DNA of 64,000 nucleotides from Xanthobacter sp. NM-59 (GTDB lineage: Bacteria > Pseudomonadota > Alphaproteobacteria > Rhizobiales > Xanthobacteraceae). Positions 56,557 to 64,000 of the stretch are shown here, in pieces. The stretch is from NCBI RefSeq assembly GCF_021401125.1, contig NZ_JACBFQ010000004.1:242150-306149 (forward strand), in the 5' to 3' direction. The notes below the pieces were generated by a model, which was not told the DNA's origin, did no database searches, and was given only the letters and a program-made list of their open reading frames with translations. Numbering within the stretch: position 1 is the first letter of the stretch; every line of letters starts with the position of its first letter. The translations under genes and the position numbers were made by a program.

Positions 56557-58542
56557 TCACAACTCCATGCCGTCACCCGGATCGAGCGACACCTGTCGCG
56601 CGACGCCCTGCATCATCCGGTTCATCCGGCTATTTCGGACAGCGTCATCCTCGGCGTCGTCGGAGAGGCCGATCTCGAACTCGTTCTCGATCGAAGCCTT
56701 CTTCTCGACGGGCGTCACGCGGCTTAGTTCGGGTTGCTGGCGACGCTCGGAATCGGTCGGATCTTCGTCACCTGTTTCCGCTCCCGGTTCTGCCGCGGCG
56801 ATCACGGGCCGTGCCGGGAGCGGCAGCGCGGTCCAGTCGTCAGGCCGGCCCTGCTTGGGCTGTGCGAGCGCTGGCGGCGGCAGGATGCGTTCCTTGAAGC
56901 GGGCATCCTCGTAGTAGCGCGCCTTCTTCGCTCGGATCGGCGGTGTCCCCGCGACCATGACGATCTCGTCGGTCGGCGGGAGCTGCATGATCTCGCCGGG
57001 GGTGAGCAACTGGCGTGCCGTCTCGGATCGGGAGACCATCAGATGCCCGAGCCAGGGCGACAGCCGATGCCCAGCATAGTTCCGCATCGCCTTCATCTCG
57101 GTCGCGGTGCCGAGCGCGTCGGAAACACGCTTGGCGGTACGCTCGTCGTTCGTGGCGAAGCTCACCCGCACATGGCAATTGTCGAGGATCGAGTTGTTCG
57201 CGCCGTAGGCCTTTTCGATTTGGTTGAGCGATTGCGCGATCAGGAAGCTCTTGAGGCCATAGCCCGCCATGAAGGCCAACGCGGACTCGAAGAAGTCGAG
57301 CCGTCCCAGCGCCGGAAACTCGTCCAGCATAATGAGGAGCCGATGGCGACCGGCCTTCGCCTGCAGGTCCTCGGTCAGGCGTCGGCCGACCTGATTGAGG
57401 ATCAGGCGGATCAGCGGCTTGGTGCGGTTGATGTCGGAGGGCGGCACGACGAGGTAGAGCGTCGTCGGGTGTTTGCCGCCCACGATGTCGGTGATCCGCC
57501 AGTCGCAGCGCCGCGTCACCTCGGCCACGACAGGATCGCGATAGAGGCCGAGGAACGACATCGCGGTGGAGAGCACACCCGACCGCTCATTGTCGCTCTT
57601 GTTGAGCAGTTCGCGGGCGGCGCTGGCGATGACGGGATGCGGCCCAGCTTCGCCGAGATGCGCCGTCTTCATCATCGCCGCCAACGTCGACTCGATGGGC
57701 CGCTTCGGATCGGACAGGAAGGCGGCGACGCCGGCGAGCGTCTTGTCCTCCTCAGCATAGAGGACGTGAAGGATTGCGCCGACCAGCAGCGCATGACTGG
57801 TCTTTTCCCAATGGTTGCGCTTCTCGAGCGAACCTTCTGGATCGACCAGGATGTCGGCGATGTTCTGAACGTCGCGGACCTCCCATTCGCCGCGGCGCAC
57901 CTCGAGCAGAGGATTGTAGGCCGACGATTTGGTGTTGGTCGGATCGAACAGCAGCACGCGGCCATGCTTGGCGCGGAAACCGGCCGTCAGCGTCCAGTTC
58001 TCCCCTTTGATATCATGAACAATGGCCGAGCCCGGCCAGGCCAGCATCGACGGCACTACCAAGCCGACGCCTTTGCCCGATCGCGTGGGCGCGAAGCACA
58101 GCACATGCTCCGGCCCGTCATGGCGGAGATAGTCCCGCTCGTATCGGCCGAGCACCACGCCATCGGCGCCGAGCAGGCCAGCGGCCTGCACCTCCTGCCG
58201 CTCGGCCCAGCGCGCCGAGCCATAGGTCTCGACCTTCTTGGCCTCACGCGCGCGCCAGACCGACATGCCGATCGCGACGGCGATCGAGATGAAGCCGCCC
58301 GATGCCGCGATGTAGGCGCCCTCGACAAAGATCGTCGGCGCATAGGCATCGAACCCGTACCACCACCAGAAGAACGAGGGCGGTAAATAGAAAGGAAAGC
58401 CGAACAGCCTGAACCACGGTTGCCCCAACTCGGGCTGGAAGGCGAGCCGCCAGGCCACCCATTCGGTCGCGCCCCAGGTCGTGATCAGCACGATGACGAA
58501 GACGGTGAGAATCTGGCCCCAGAGAATTTTCGTAGCGGACAT
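56557..58542 (-). CDS. traG: Conjugal coupling protein TraG (VirD4-like)
   Basis: 661 residues. Two to three N-terminal membrane helices (ILWGQILTVFVIVLITTWGA and following) anchor a soluble ATPase with Walker A APTRSGKGVG (about 146-155) and Walker B LLIMLDEFPALG. It carries the relaxase-DNA complex to the type IV channel. The C-terminal 100 residues are acidic and variable, as usual. The ATG at 58542 follows a weak site and begins the conserved membrane domain; longer extension upstream overlaps the relaxase end. Confidence 0.95.
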   Translation of the reverse strand: MSATKILWGQILTVFVIVLITTWGATEWVAWRLAFQPELGQPWFRLFGFPFYLPPSFFWWWYGFDAYAPTIFVEGAYIAASGGFISIAVAIGMSVWRAREAKKVETYGSARWAERQEVQAAGLLGADGVVLGRYERDYLRHDGPEHVLCFAPTRSGKGVGLVVPSMLAWPGSAIVHDIKGENWTLTAGFRAKHGRVLLFDPTNTKSSAYNPLLEVRRGEWEVRDVQNIADILVDPEGSLEKRNHWEKTSHALLVGAILHVLYAEEDKTLAGVAAFLSDPKRPIESTLAAMMKTAHLGEAGPHPVIASAARELLNKSDNERSGVLSTAMSFLGLYRDPVVAEVTRRCDWRITDIVGGKHPTTLYLVVPPSDINRTKPLIRLILNQVGRRLTEDLQAKAGRHRLLIMLDEFPALGRLDFFESALAFMAGYGLKSFLIAQSLNQIEKAYGANNSILDNCHVRVSFATNDERTAKRVSDALGTATEMKAMRNYAGHRLSPWLGHLMVSRSETARQLLTPGEIMQLPPTDEIVMVAGTPPIRAKKARYYEDARFKERILPPPALAQPKQGRPDDWTALPLPARPVIAAAEPGAETGDEDPTDSERRQQPELSRVTPVEKKASIENEFEIGLSDDAEDDAVRNSRMNRMMQGVARQVSLDPGDGMEL

Positions 58543-58567
58543 AGCGGTTGTGCCTTTCTGCGAGGGA

Positions 58568-60307
58568 TCAGAGGCCGAGGCCGCGCTTGCGGCCGAAGCT
58601 CCAGTCGATGCCGCCGTCGTCGCGGGCGACGCCGGAGACGTGTTTGCCGAGATGCTTTTCGAGGGAGGGCGTCCACGGCACGAGCTGGAAGCCGAGGCCG
58701 TCGTCCAGCATGGCGAAGCGGCCCGAGGCGAGTGTGAAGCGCTGGCGATAGGAGCCGGCGACAAACTCGCCGCTGGCCGCCCGATTGAATGGCTGGCCGG
58801 TCTCGGCGGAGAGCCTCTCGCTGAGCGCCTCCAGCTCGCGGCGGCGCAGCGTGTCGATCAGGTTGCGGGTAAAGGTGACGCGCTGGCCGTGCCGCTCGCC
58901 GAAACCCTGTCCGACCAGATGATCGGCACGGCGATCCAACGCCTGCCGTACCTCGGCGCCGAACCCACCCTCGGAAAGCGCGGCCGGCTCGCGGGCGATG
59001 TTCTGTCGGTCGAGCCAGGTCGCACCTGAGGCCGTGATCTGGCGGTCGATGTCGAGATCGGAACGGACGGCGATCGCGACGCGCCGCTGACCCTGCGCAT
59101 CGTCGAACCTACGCAGCTCGACGATTGAACCCGGCGTGCTGTCGCCCGCCGCATCGAGGTTGGGCAGTTTGATGTGATGGGTGCGGCCATCGACGCCATC
59201 GACCACGGCATAGGCCGTGCCCTTCAGCTCGTCATCCAAGCCACGATCGACCAGCCGGCCGATGATCGGCGCGTCGAGACTCTCGGCCGCCAACACATAG
59301 CTAGCCGAGCCGCGCTCGATGCCGCGTTCGGTCAGCGCCCGGTGCATCCGCTTGATGATGTCGCCGCGCTCGCCGAGCTCGCGCAGCGTCGCCTCGGCCC
59401 TGCCGTCGATGAACCATTGGCCGGGACCGACCTGCTCGGCGAGCCCCAGTGTTTCGAGCTTGCGCAGGCGTCCGACCTTCAGCGCGTGAAATTCGTCGGG
59501 CCTACCGTTCGGATCGGGCGCCATGTCGATGACGCCGGCATCGTGGCCGTCGCGAACGAGCTGCCGATCGAGCTGGGTCCAGCGCTCCGCCTCGACCTGG
59601 CGATCCAGATTACGGCAGATGTCGAGATCGGTGCGTGGCCCCAGTTCCTGCGTGACGAGATCGGCGGCCCGGGCGCGCATCCCTTCCTTGATGTAGTCGC
59701 GCGCGATGACGAGATCCTGCCCGTCATCGGCGCGCCCCCGCAGGATGACGTGGACGTGCGGATTGTCCGTGTTCCAATGATCGACGGCGGCCCAATCGAG
59801 CTTGGTGCCGAGATCCGTTTCCATCTGGCCCATCAGATCGCGGGTGAAGGATTTGAGGTCCGCCATGTCGGCGGCGTCCTCCGGCGAGACGATGAAGCGG
59901 AAGTGATGCCGGTCGTCCTGGCATTGCTCGGCGAAGCTGCGGCCATCGACGTCATCGGTCTCCGGCCCGAACAGCACGGCCTTCTCCCCGTCACGGGTGA
60001 CGCCCTCGCGGCGCAGATAGCTCAGATGGGCGGCAAGCGGCGCGGCGCGCGCGTGATGGCAAACGAGCCGGGTCTTGATGATGACGATGCGCGAGCGGCC
60101 CGTCAGCAGACGATCGGCGCGCACGCTCGCCGTGCGGCCGCGCCCGAAGGTCGAGCGTTTGCCGGAGCTGATCCGGCCGGTGCGAGAGATACGGGCGCCG
60201 GCCTTCTGCGCGGCGGCGAGCGCCTGCGCGATGAAGGGCCTGGCGCGCTGGGCGCTGGATGAGCGGATGCGGCCAGGCCGAATGCGGAATTCGTCCTCGC
60301 CGCTCAT
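58568..60307 (-). CDS. MOBP-type relaxase with DUF3363 domain
   Basis: 579 residues from MSGEDEFRIRPGRIR. The relaxase domain has a metal-binding HUH-like motif HWNTDNPHVHVILRG (177-191; His184, His186) and upstream conserved SYLRREGVTRDG. The C-terminal half, about 260-579, is DUF3363. It nicks the transferred strand at oriT and pilots it through TraG. The putative oriT lies within 100 bases upstream of its start. Homologues are called RlxS or VirD2-like. Tyrosine nucleophile identity cannot be fixed by eye. Confidence 0.93.
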   Translation of the reverse strand: MSGEDEFRIRPGRIRSSSAQRARPFIAQALAAAQKAGARISRTGRISSGKRSTFGRGRTASVRADRLLTGRSRIVIIKTRLVCHHARAAPLAAHLSYLRREGVTRDGEKAVLFGPETDDVDGRSFAEQCQDDRHHFRFIVSPEDAADMADLKSFTRDLMGQMETDLGTKLDWAAVDHWNTDNPHVHVILRGRADDGQDLVIARDYIKEGMRARAADLVTQELGPRTDLDICRNLDRQVEAERWTQLDRQLVRDGHDAGVIDMAPDPNGRPDEFHALKVGRLRKLETLGLAEQVGPGQWFIDGRAEATLRELGERGDIIKRMHRALTERGIERGSASYVLAAESLDAPIIGRLVDRGLDDELKGTAYAVVDGVDGRTHHIKLPNLDAAGDSTPGSIVELRRFDDAQGQRRVAIAVRSDLDIDRQITASGATWLDRQNIAREPAALSEGGFGAEVRQALDRRADHLVGQGFGERHGQRVTFTRNLIDTLRRRELEALSERLSAETGQPFNRAASGEFVAGSYRQRFTLASGRFAMLDDGLGFQLVPWTPSLEKHLGKHVSGVARDDGGIDWSFGRKRGLGL

Positions 60308-60551
60308 GGCCGAGACCCCGCACATCGCGGCAAGCGCATGAAATCGCGGGGAAACCGGCTTCGCCGCGAGGCGCGTGGAAATCCTGCACCTCGCGAAAAC
60401 GGGTCATAACCTATTGAAACAACACAACCGACCGGCGCCGCACCTCGCGGCTTTTTATCTCGCCATCCTCCGGTTGTGGTGCCTGCCTCCCACCTCCGCG
60501 CCCTCTTGGACACGCTGGGGTGCGATAAGCTGCGAATGCCGCCGAGTGCCA
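60308..60551. other. Candidate origin of transfer (oriT)
   Basis: 244 non-coding bases upstream of the relaxase gene. A 24-base imperfect palindrome (60345-60368, 10 of 12 base pairs) is followed 12 bases later by ATCCTGC (60381-60387), which matches the IncP nic core ATCCTG^Y. A further ACAACCG/CGGTTGT inverted repeat lies around 60,424-60,475. Placement and layout suit a MOBP oriT. Confidence 0.5.
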
Positions 60552-61325
60552 TCATCGCGGCTCTTCCGAAGAGGCGCGCGCGACGAACAGCCCGTTCGAC
60601 TGCGGCACGATGGCGGAGACATCGCGTGCCGTGGTCGTAGTCGCGATGTCATCGGCAGGACGCTCGGCCGACACGGAAGCGGTAGCCGGCGCGCGACCGG
60701 ACGGGGCGATGAACAGCGGCGCGCGTGTCCACGCCGATCGGTCGATTGCCGCGATCGCGATCGGATTCGTGCCGCCCGAACTGTCGATGATCGGCGCGAG
60801 CAAGGCGACATAGGCGCGTGTCTCGGCCGGCAACGGACGGCCGCCGAGCGACGCTTCATAGCGTCCGGGTCCGGCATTATAGGCCGCGAGAAATCCCGGC
60901 GAACCGTAGCGATCGTGTAACTCGCGAAGGTACGCCGTGCCCGCGAGGATGTTGTCGCGCGGATCGTAGGGATCGCGGCCGAGACCGTGCCGCACGCGCA
61001 AATCGGCCCAGGTCGCGGGCATGATCTGCATCAGGCCCATCGCGCCGGCAGAGGAAACCGCGCGCGATACTCCGGCGCTTTCGGCGCGCATCACCGCCCT
61101 GATCCAAGCAATGGGAACGCCAAAGCGTCGCGAGGCTTCGGCGATGTATTCGGCATAGGCATCGCGCGGCGACGGAGGAACCACAGGCGCGTCCTGCGCT
61201 ATCGTGATCGCCGGGGTCACGCTCGCGAGGGTAAGGCCGGAAAGGAGAAGGAGAGCCACGCGCCGGGCCGCGCGATGCAGCCCGGACGCATTCGGATGGC
61301 TCGTCGTCTGGCGGCGAGCAGGCAT
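60552..61325 (-). CDS. Lytic transglycosylase
   Basis: 257 residues. A signal peptide (ALLLLSGLTLASVTPAITIAQ) is followed by the SLT domain with catalytic Glu82 (VMRAESAGVSRAVSSAGAMGLMQIMPATW) and YNAGPGRYEASLGG. It opens peptidoglycan so that the mating channel can cross the cell wall. The C-terminal part (200-257) is Ala/Thr-rich and probably disordered. Four bases downstream of the preceding gene's stop, so co-transcribed with the DUF736 gene. Confidence 0.93.
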   Translation of the reverse strand: MPARRQTTSHPNASGLHRAARRVALLLLSGLTLASVTPAITIAQDAPVVPPSPRDAYAEYIAEASRRFGVPIAWIRAVMRAESAGVSRAVSSAGAMGLMQIMPATWADLRVRHGLGRDPYDPRDNILAGTAYLRELHDRYGSPGFLAAYNAGPGRYEASLGGRPLPAETRAYVALLAPIIDSSGGTNPIAIAAIDRSAWTRAPLFIAPSGRAPATASVSAERPADDIATTTTARDVSAIVPQSNGLFVARASSEEPR

Positions 61326-61328
61326 CGT

Positions 61329-61676
61329 TCAATCCTTCTCGCCGCGATCGCGCTGGCGCGACCAGTGCAGCGACCAGGCGTTACCGGCATCGTCATCACG
61401 AAACAGGTTGGCGCGGATCGGATGCGGGAATGTCGGATCGTCGATCAGCAGCGCGACATATTCGCCGGCCTTCTCGCCGGCGCGTTTCCAGCCCGCGCCG
61501 ATCTCCGGGCCTGTCTCGTTGCTCATGCCGTCGAAGAGGTGAACGCGATAATCGGGTGCGTTCTCGGCGTCGGACGGTTCTGCCGCGACGATGATGATGT
61601 CCTGATGCAGCAAGAGCGTTCCGAGGTGGCCAATGAAGCCGGCGTCGTCGCGCGTGAATTCGCCAATCTGCGGCAT
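61329..61676 (-). CDS. DUF736 domain protein
   Basis: 115 residues from MPQIGEFTRDDAGFIGHLGTLLLHQDIIIVA. The family is small, beta-rich and linked almost exclusively to conjugative elements of this type; its function is unknown. The usual DYRVHLFDG...EIGAGWKRAGEKAGEYVALLIDDPTFP core is complete. AAGGAGA precedes the ATG. Confidence 0.92.
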   Translation of the reverse strand: MPQIGEFTRDDAGFIGHLGTLLLHQDIIIVAAEPSDAENAPDYRVHLFDGMSNETGPEIGAGWKRAGEKAGEYVALLIDDPTFPHPIRANLFRDDDAGNAWSLHWSRQRDRGEKD

Positions 61677-61744
61677 GTCTGTCTCCTTGGCGGTGGGGTT
61701 GGGAATGCCATCGGCGAGCACCGCTCCCGCCGATGGCGAAGCGG

Positions 61745-62290
61745 TCAGCGAGTCGGCGCACGCCACTCGAAGCGGCCGGTGCCGTCTTCGTCGGTCCACA
61801 GCGGGATGGCGCGGCCGATGATCTGGTCGGTCGAGACGAGGCCGAAGTAGCGGCCGTCGAAGCTGTCGCGAACCTGCCAGTTCATCAGGAAGATTTCGCC
61901 GGTATGGACGCGGCGGCAGCCCTGCCAGACGGGGAGATCGCGGCCAGCGCGGTCGCGCTCAAGCGCCGCGCCGACCTCGACGCCATCCACGGTGATGGCG
62001 AGGTTCGAACGGCAAACAGTCTGCCCGGAGACGGCGAGGATGCGCTTCATCAGCGGTACGCCCTTGGGCAGATAGCCGCGTGTCGCGAGGAACGTCGCGA
62101 GCGGCTCGGGTGCATCGACGGCGACAAGATCGGTGACGTCGAACGGCCCGTCGAAGTCGATCGTGTAGAGGCCGATCGGCGCGCTCGCCGATGCGTTCCA
62201 GACCAGCTTGGTCGGCATCGGCGTGAGGCCGGGATAGCCGACGCCGAGCGCTGCGAGCGTCGTCGCGAGGAGAAGTCCGGCGCGGCTCAC
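61745..62290 (-). CDS. traF: Conjugal transfer peptidase TraF (S26 family)
   Basis: 181 residues. The N-terminal membrane segment is followed by the S26 signal-peptidase core: catalytic Ser36 in SASAPIGLY and Lys82 in LMKRILAVSGQTV, then GEIFLMNWQVRDSFDGRYFGLV near the end. In RP4, TraF processes and cyclises the TrbC pilin; the same role is inferred here because trbC is present. The start overlaps the DUF2840 stop. Confidence 0.94.
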   Translation of the reverse strand: MSRAGLLLATTLAALGVGYPGLTPMPTKLVWNASASAPIGLYTIDFDGPFDVTDLVAVDAPEPLATFLATRGYLPKGVPLMKRILAVSGQTVCRSNLAITVDGVEVGAALERDRAGRDLPVWQGCRRVHTGEIFLMNWQVRDSFDGRYFGLVSTDQIIGRAIPLWTDEDGTGRFEWRAPTR

Positions 62291-62808
62291 GGCTCGGCCC
62301 TCCGGCGAGCCAAGAACGCGCGGTGATGATCGAGCGTGTAGGCGCGCGGCTCATGGCCGGCGGTCAGCCGGTTGTGGACGTGCCGCCAGTGATCGGGCGA
62401 GACCGCTTCGGGATCGACGCCGATGCGCTCGATGGCGTCGATCGCCTGCAGCACGCGCTCGACCTTGGGCCAGCTCTCGATCTTGAGCAGGATGTCGCCG
62501 CCCGGACGCACGAAGGGCAGCGTCTGGTAGGCTTCGCCACGCGACACGGCGCGCACGATGTCGATGCGCGAAATGATCGTGCCGAAGTCGTTCGACGCCC
62601 AGCGCACGAACGCGAAGACCGCGCCAGGGCGGAACGACAGGACGCGCCGCCGTCGATCGAGGATCTGTTCGTGCGCGTGCGCGCCGAACCGTATCCAGTT
62701 CTCGATCTTCTTCTCGACCCAGGTCAGCTCGACATGGGTGAGATTGTCGTGCGGAAGCGCGGTCGGCGTCGGGCCGCCGTGCGCGCGGGGGGCCGCGGCG
62801 CCGGTCAT
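62287..62808 (-). CDS. DUF2840 domain protein
   Basis: 173 residues. The conserved core reads LTHVELTWVEKKIENWIRFG ... RVLSFRPGAVFAFVRWASNDFGTIISRIDI and ends LTAGHEPRAYTLDHHRAFLARRR. The family is found almost only upstream of traF in alphaproteobacterial conjugative elements. Function is unknown. It overlaps both neighbours by four bases. Confidence 0.9.
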   Translation of the reverse strand: MTGAAAPRAHGGPTPTALPHDNLTHVELTWVEKKIENWIRFGAHAHEQILDRRRRVLSFRPGAVFAFVRWASNDFGTIISRIDIVRAVSRGEAYQTLPFVRPGGDILLKIESWPKVERVLQAIDAIERIGVDPEAVSPDHWRHVHNRLTAGHEPRAYTLDHHRAFLARRRAEP

Positions 62809-63059
62809 GAGGGGTCTCCTTCGACGGGTGGGAATTCGCGCGCGAGCAGCTCGCGCAGCATGTCTGCGACGGTGACGCCGCGCCGGAAGGCTGCGATCTT
62901 GATCCGTCCGCGCAGCTCCGGCGTGACGTCGATGGTCATGCGAGCGGTGAAGGCTTCCACGTCTGCTCCGCGCGTCGCCGGGGCATCGGCGGCCTTGATC
63001 CAGGCGTCAGCGTTGGTCGGACGCGCGGCGAAGCCGCGCCGTTCGGATCGCTCGCTCAT
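62805..63059 (-). CDS. Small RHH-like partner of ParA
   Basis: 84 residues. The C-terminal half (FTARMTIDVTPELRGRIKIAAFRRGVTVADMLRELLAREF) is a ribbon-helix-helix-type DNA-binding domain; the first 40 residues are Arg/Ala-rich. It overlaps the parA stop by four bases, so it could be the centromere-binding partner in a partition-type system. It is often annotated as hypothetical. Confidence 0.82.
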   Translation of the reverse strand: MSERSERRGFAARPTNADAWIKAADAPATRGADVEAFTARMTIDVTPELRGRIKIAAFRRGVTVADMLRELLAREFPPVEGDPS

Positions 63060-63694
63060 GGCGCGATCCTTTCGATCTCGGTGACGAGTGCGGCGATCTC
63101 GCGCGCAGCGGGACCGTCATCGTCGATCTCGAAAGCGAGGCGACCGGACTGCGCGGCGTCGGCGTAGATGACGCGCTGGCCGACCGTATTGCGCAGGACG
63201 GGCGGATCGTGATCGGCGAGCGTATCGGCGGTCTCGCGGGCGATCACCGTGCGCGCACCGCAGCGATTGAGGACGAAGCGCGCCCGCAGCTCGGGCCGAT
63301 AGATCCGCGCCTCTGACAAGAGCGCCAGCATTTCGGCAGAGGCCCAGCCGTCGAGTGGCGACGGCTGCACCGGGATCAGCACGAGGTCGGCGGCGAGCAG
63401 CGCGGAGCGCATCAGCCCAGCGACACGCGGCGGCCCGTCGATCACGACATGATCGACGTCGCGCGCCAGCTCGGGCGCCTCACGATGGAGCGTATCGCGG
63501 GCCATGCCGACGACGCCGAACAGGCGCGGCGCATGTTCGCGGGCGCGCTGCTGCGACCAGTCGAGCGCCGAGCCCTGCGGGTCCGCATCGACCAGCGTGA
63601 CTCGCTTTCCCCTGGCGGCCCATTCACCCGCGATGTGCAGCGCGAGCGTCGTCTTGCCGACGCCGCCCTTTTGATTGAGGAAGGCCACGATCAT
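63056..63694 (-). CDS. parA: ParA family ATPase
   Basis: 212 residues. Deviant Walker A KGGVGKTT (9-16), Walker A' LVDADPQGSALDW and Walker B VVIDGPPR mark a short ParA/MinD-like partition ATPase. It should help stable maintenance of the element when excised. It overlaps an open frame upstream (ATGA) and the RHH-like gene downstream. Confidence 0.92.
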   Translation of the reverse strand: MIVAFLNQKGGVGKTTLALHIAGEWAARGKRVTLVDADPQGSALDWSQQRAREHAPRLFGVVGMARDTLHREAPELARDVDHVVIDGPPRVAGLMRSALLAADLVLIPVQPSPLDGWASAEMLALLSEARIYRPELRARFVLNRCGARTVIARETADTLADHDPPVLRNTVGQRVIYADAAQSGRLAFEIDDDGPAAREIAALVTEIERIAP

Positions 63695-64000
63695 CGGCGC
63701 TCTCCCGAACGCTGGCCAAAAGGGAGTTGCGGAGCGCCGAGAACTTGGCTTCTCGGTGCGTCGGCACTGGCGAGCGCGGTGCTGCTGGCGTGCCGTTTGC
63801 TATTGGCGCTCAGCCCGTTCACGGCCTGCTGGACGAGGTTTTCCACCTCGCGCGCGCGCTCTTCAAAGTTAGATTCTCTGTTAGCCGGGGTACTGACCAG
63901 TGCCCCTTCGCCAGCGGTCTGGCGGTGGCGATGATGCCCTCCTGCGATCCAGGACTGCGGGGCGTGGTGCTCCGTCCGGATCGGCGACGGAGGCGGACCA
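63693..64000 (-). CDS. Possible 3' end of the gene upstream of parA (partial)
   Basis: A minus-strand frame is open from the window edge to a TGA that overlaps the parA ATG (ATGA). The last part reads SAREVENLVQQAVNGLSANSKRHA ... GAPQLPFGQRSGERR. Elements of this type commonly carry a replication initiator (repA) upstream of parA, but nothing recognisable of that family is visible, and a second minus-strand frame is also open to about 63,798. Uncertain whether it is coding. Confidence 0.3.

Overview
The window looks like a GC-rich alphaproteobacterial genome, most likely a Hyphomicrobiales member of the Xanthobacteraceae type. This rests on the style of the genes (CimA, AccA, SecA, YggT-YggU, a malonate operon) and is an inference, not a taxonomic assignment. 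It falls into three blocks.

Block 1 (1-34,500) is ordinary chromosome. It carries a GNAT gene fragment and citramalate synthase, a DoxX protein, and a four-gene minus-strand cluster built around an unusual P1B-type ATPase with low-complexity and HMA-like partners. That cluster is the best candidate for an unusual system here: it resembles ferrosome (fez) iron-organelle operons. Then follow an Mn efflux pump (mntP) behind a yybP-ykoY riboswitch, yggT-yggU, accA, an L,D-transpeptidase, a duplicated-domain secreted protein, secA, an RND adaptor and pump, a three-gene amidoligase/ATP-grasp/alpha-E/transglutaminase locus, malonyl-CoA synthetase and decarboxylase, a Cu-Zn SOD variant and a GMC oxidoreductase.

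The boundary lies at 34,501-34,868. A tRNA-Arg(CCG) is cut just after its anticodon arm, and a second, complete tRNA-Arg(CCG) follows about 250 bases later. This is the signature of site-specific integration at a tRNA gene. DNA beyond it is visibly less GC-rich and sparsely coding at first.

Block 2 (34,870-46,150) is cargo: a PilZ protein, small unknown proteins, an Mg2+ P-type ATPase (mgtA) with a long leader hairpin, a two-barrel porin, an MgtC/SapB protein, a histidine kinase with a FixJ-type regulator, and a LysR regulator. A 30-base AT-rich motif is repeated in two intergenic regions of this block.

Block 3 (46,082-64,000, all minus strand) is the conjugation core of an integrative conjugative element. 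In transcription order it has parA, a small RHH-like protein, DUF2840, traF, DUF736, a lytic transglycosylase, a DUF3363 relaxase with a candidate oriT upstream, traG, a CopG-like protein, trbBCDEJ, trbK-alt, trbLFGI and DUF2274. TraF, the transglycosylase and the Trb proteins build the mating channel; TraG couples it to the relaxase-DNA complex. No integrase, insertion sequence, CRISPR array or rRNA is visible; the integrase would be expected beyond the right edge.
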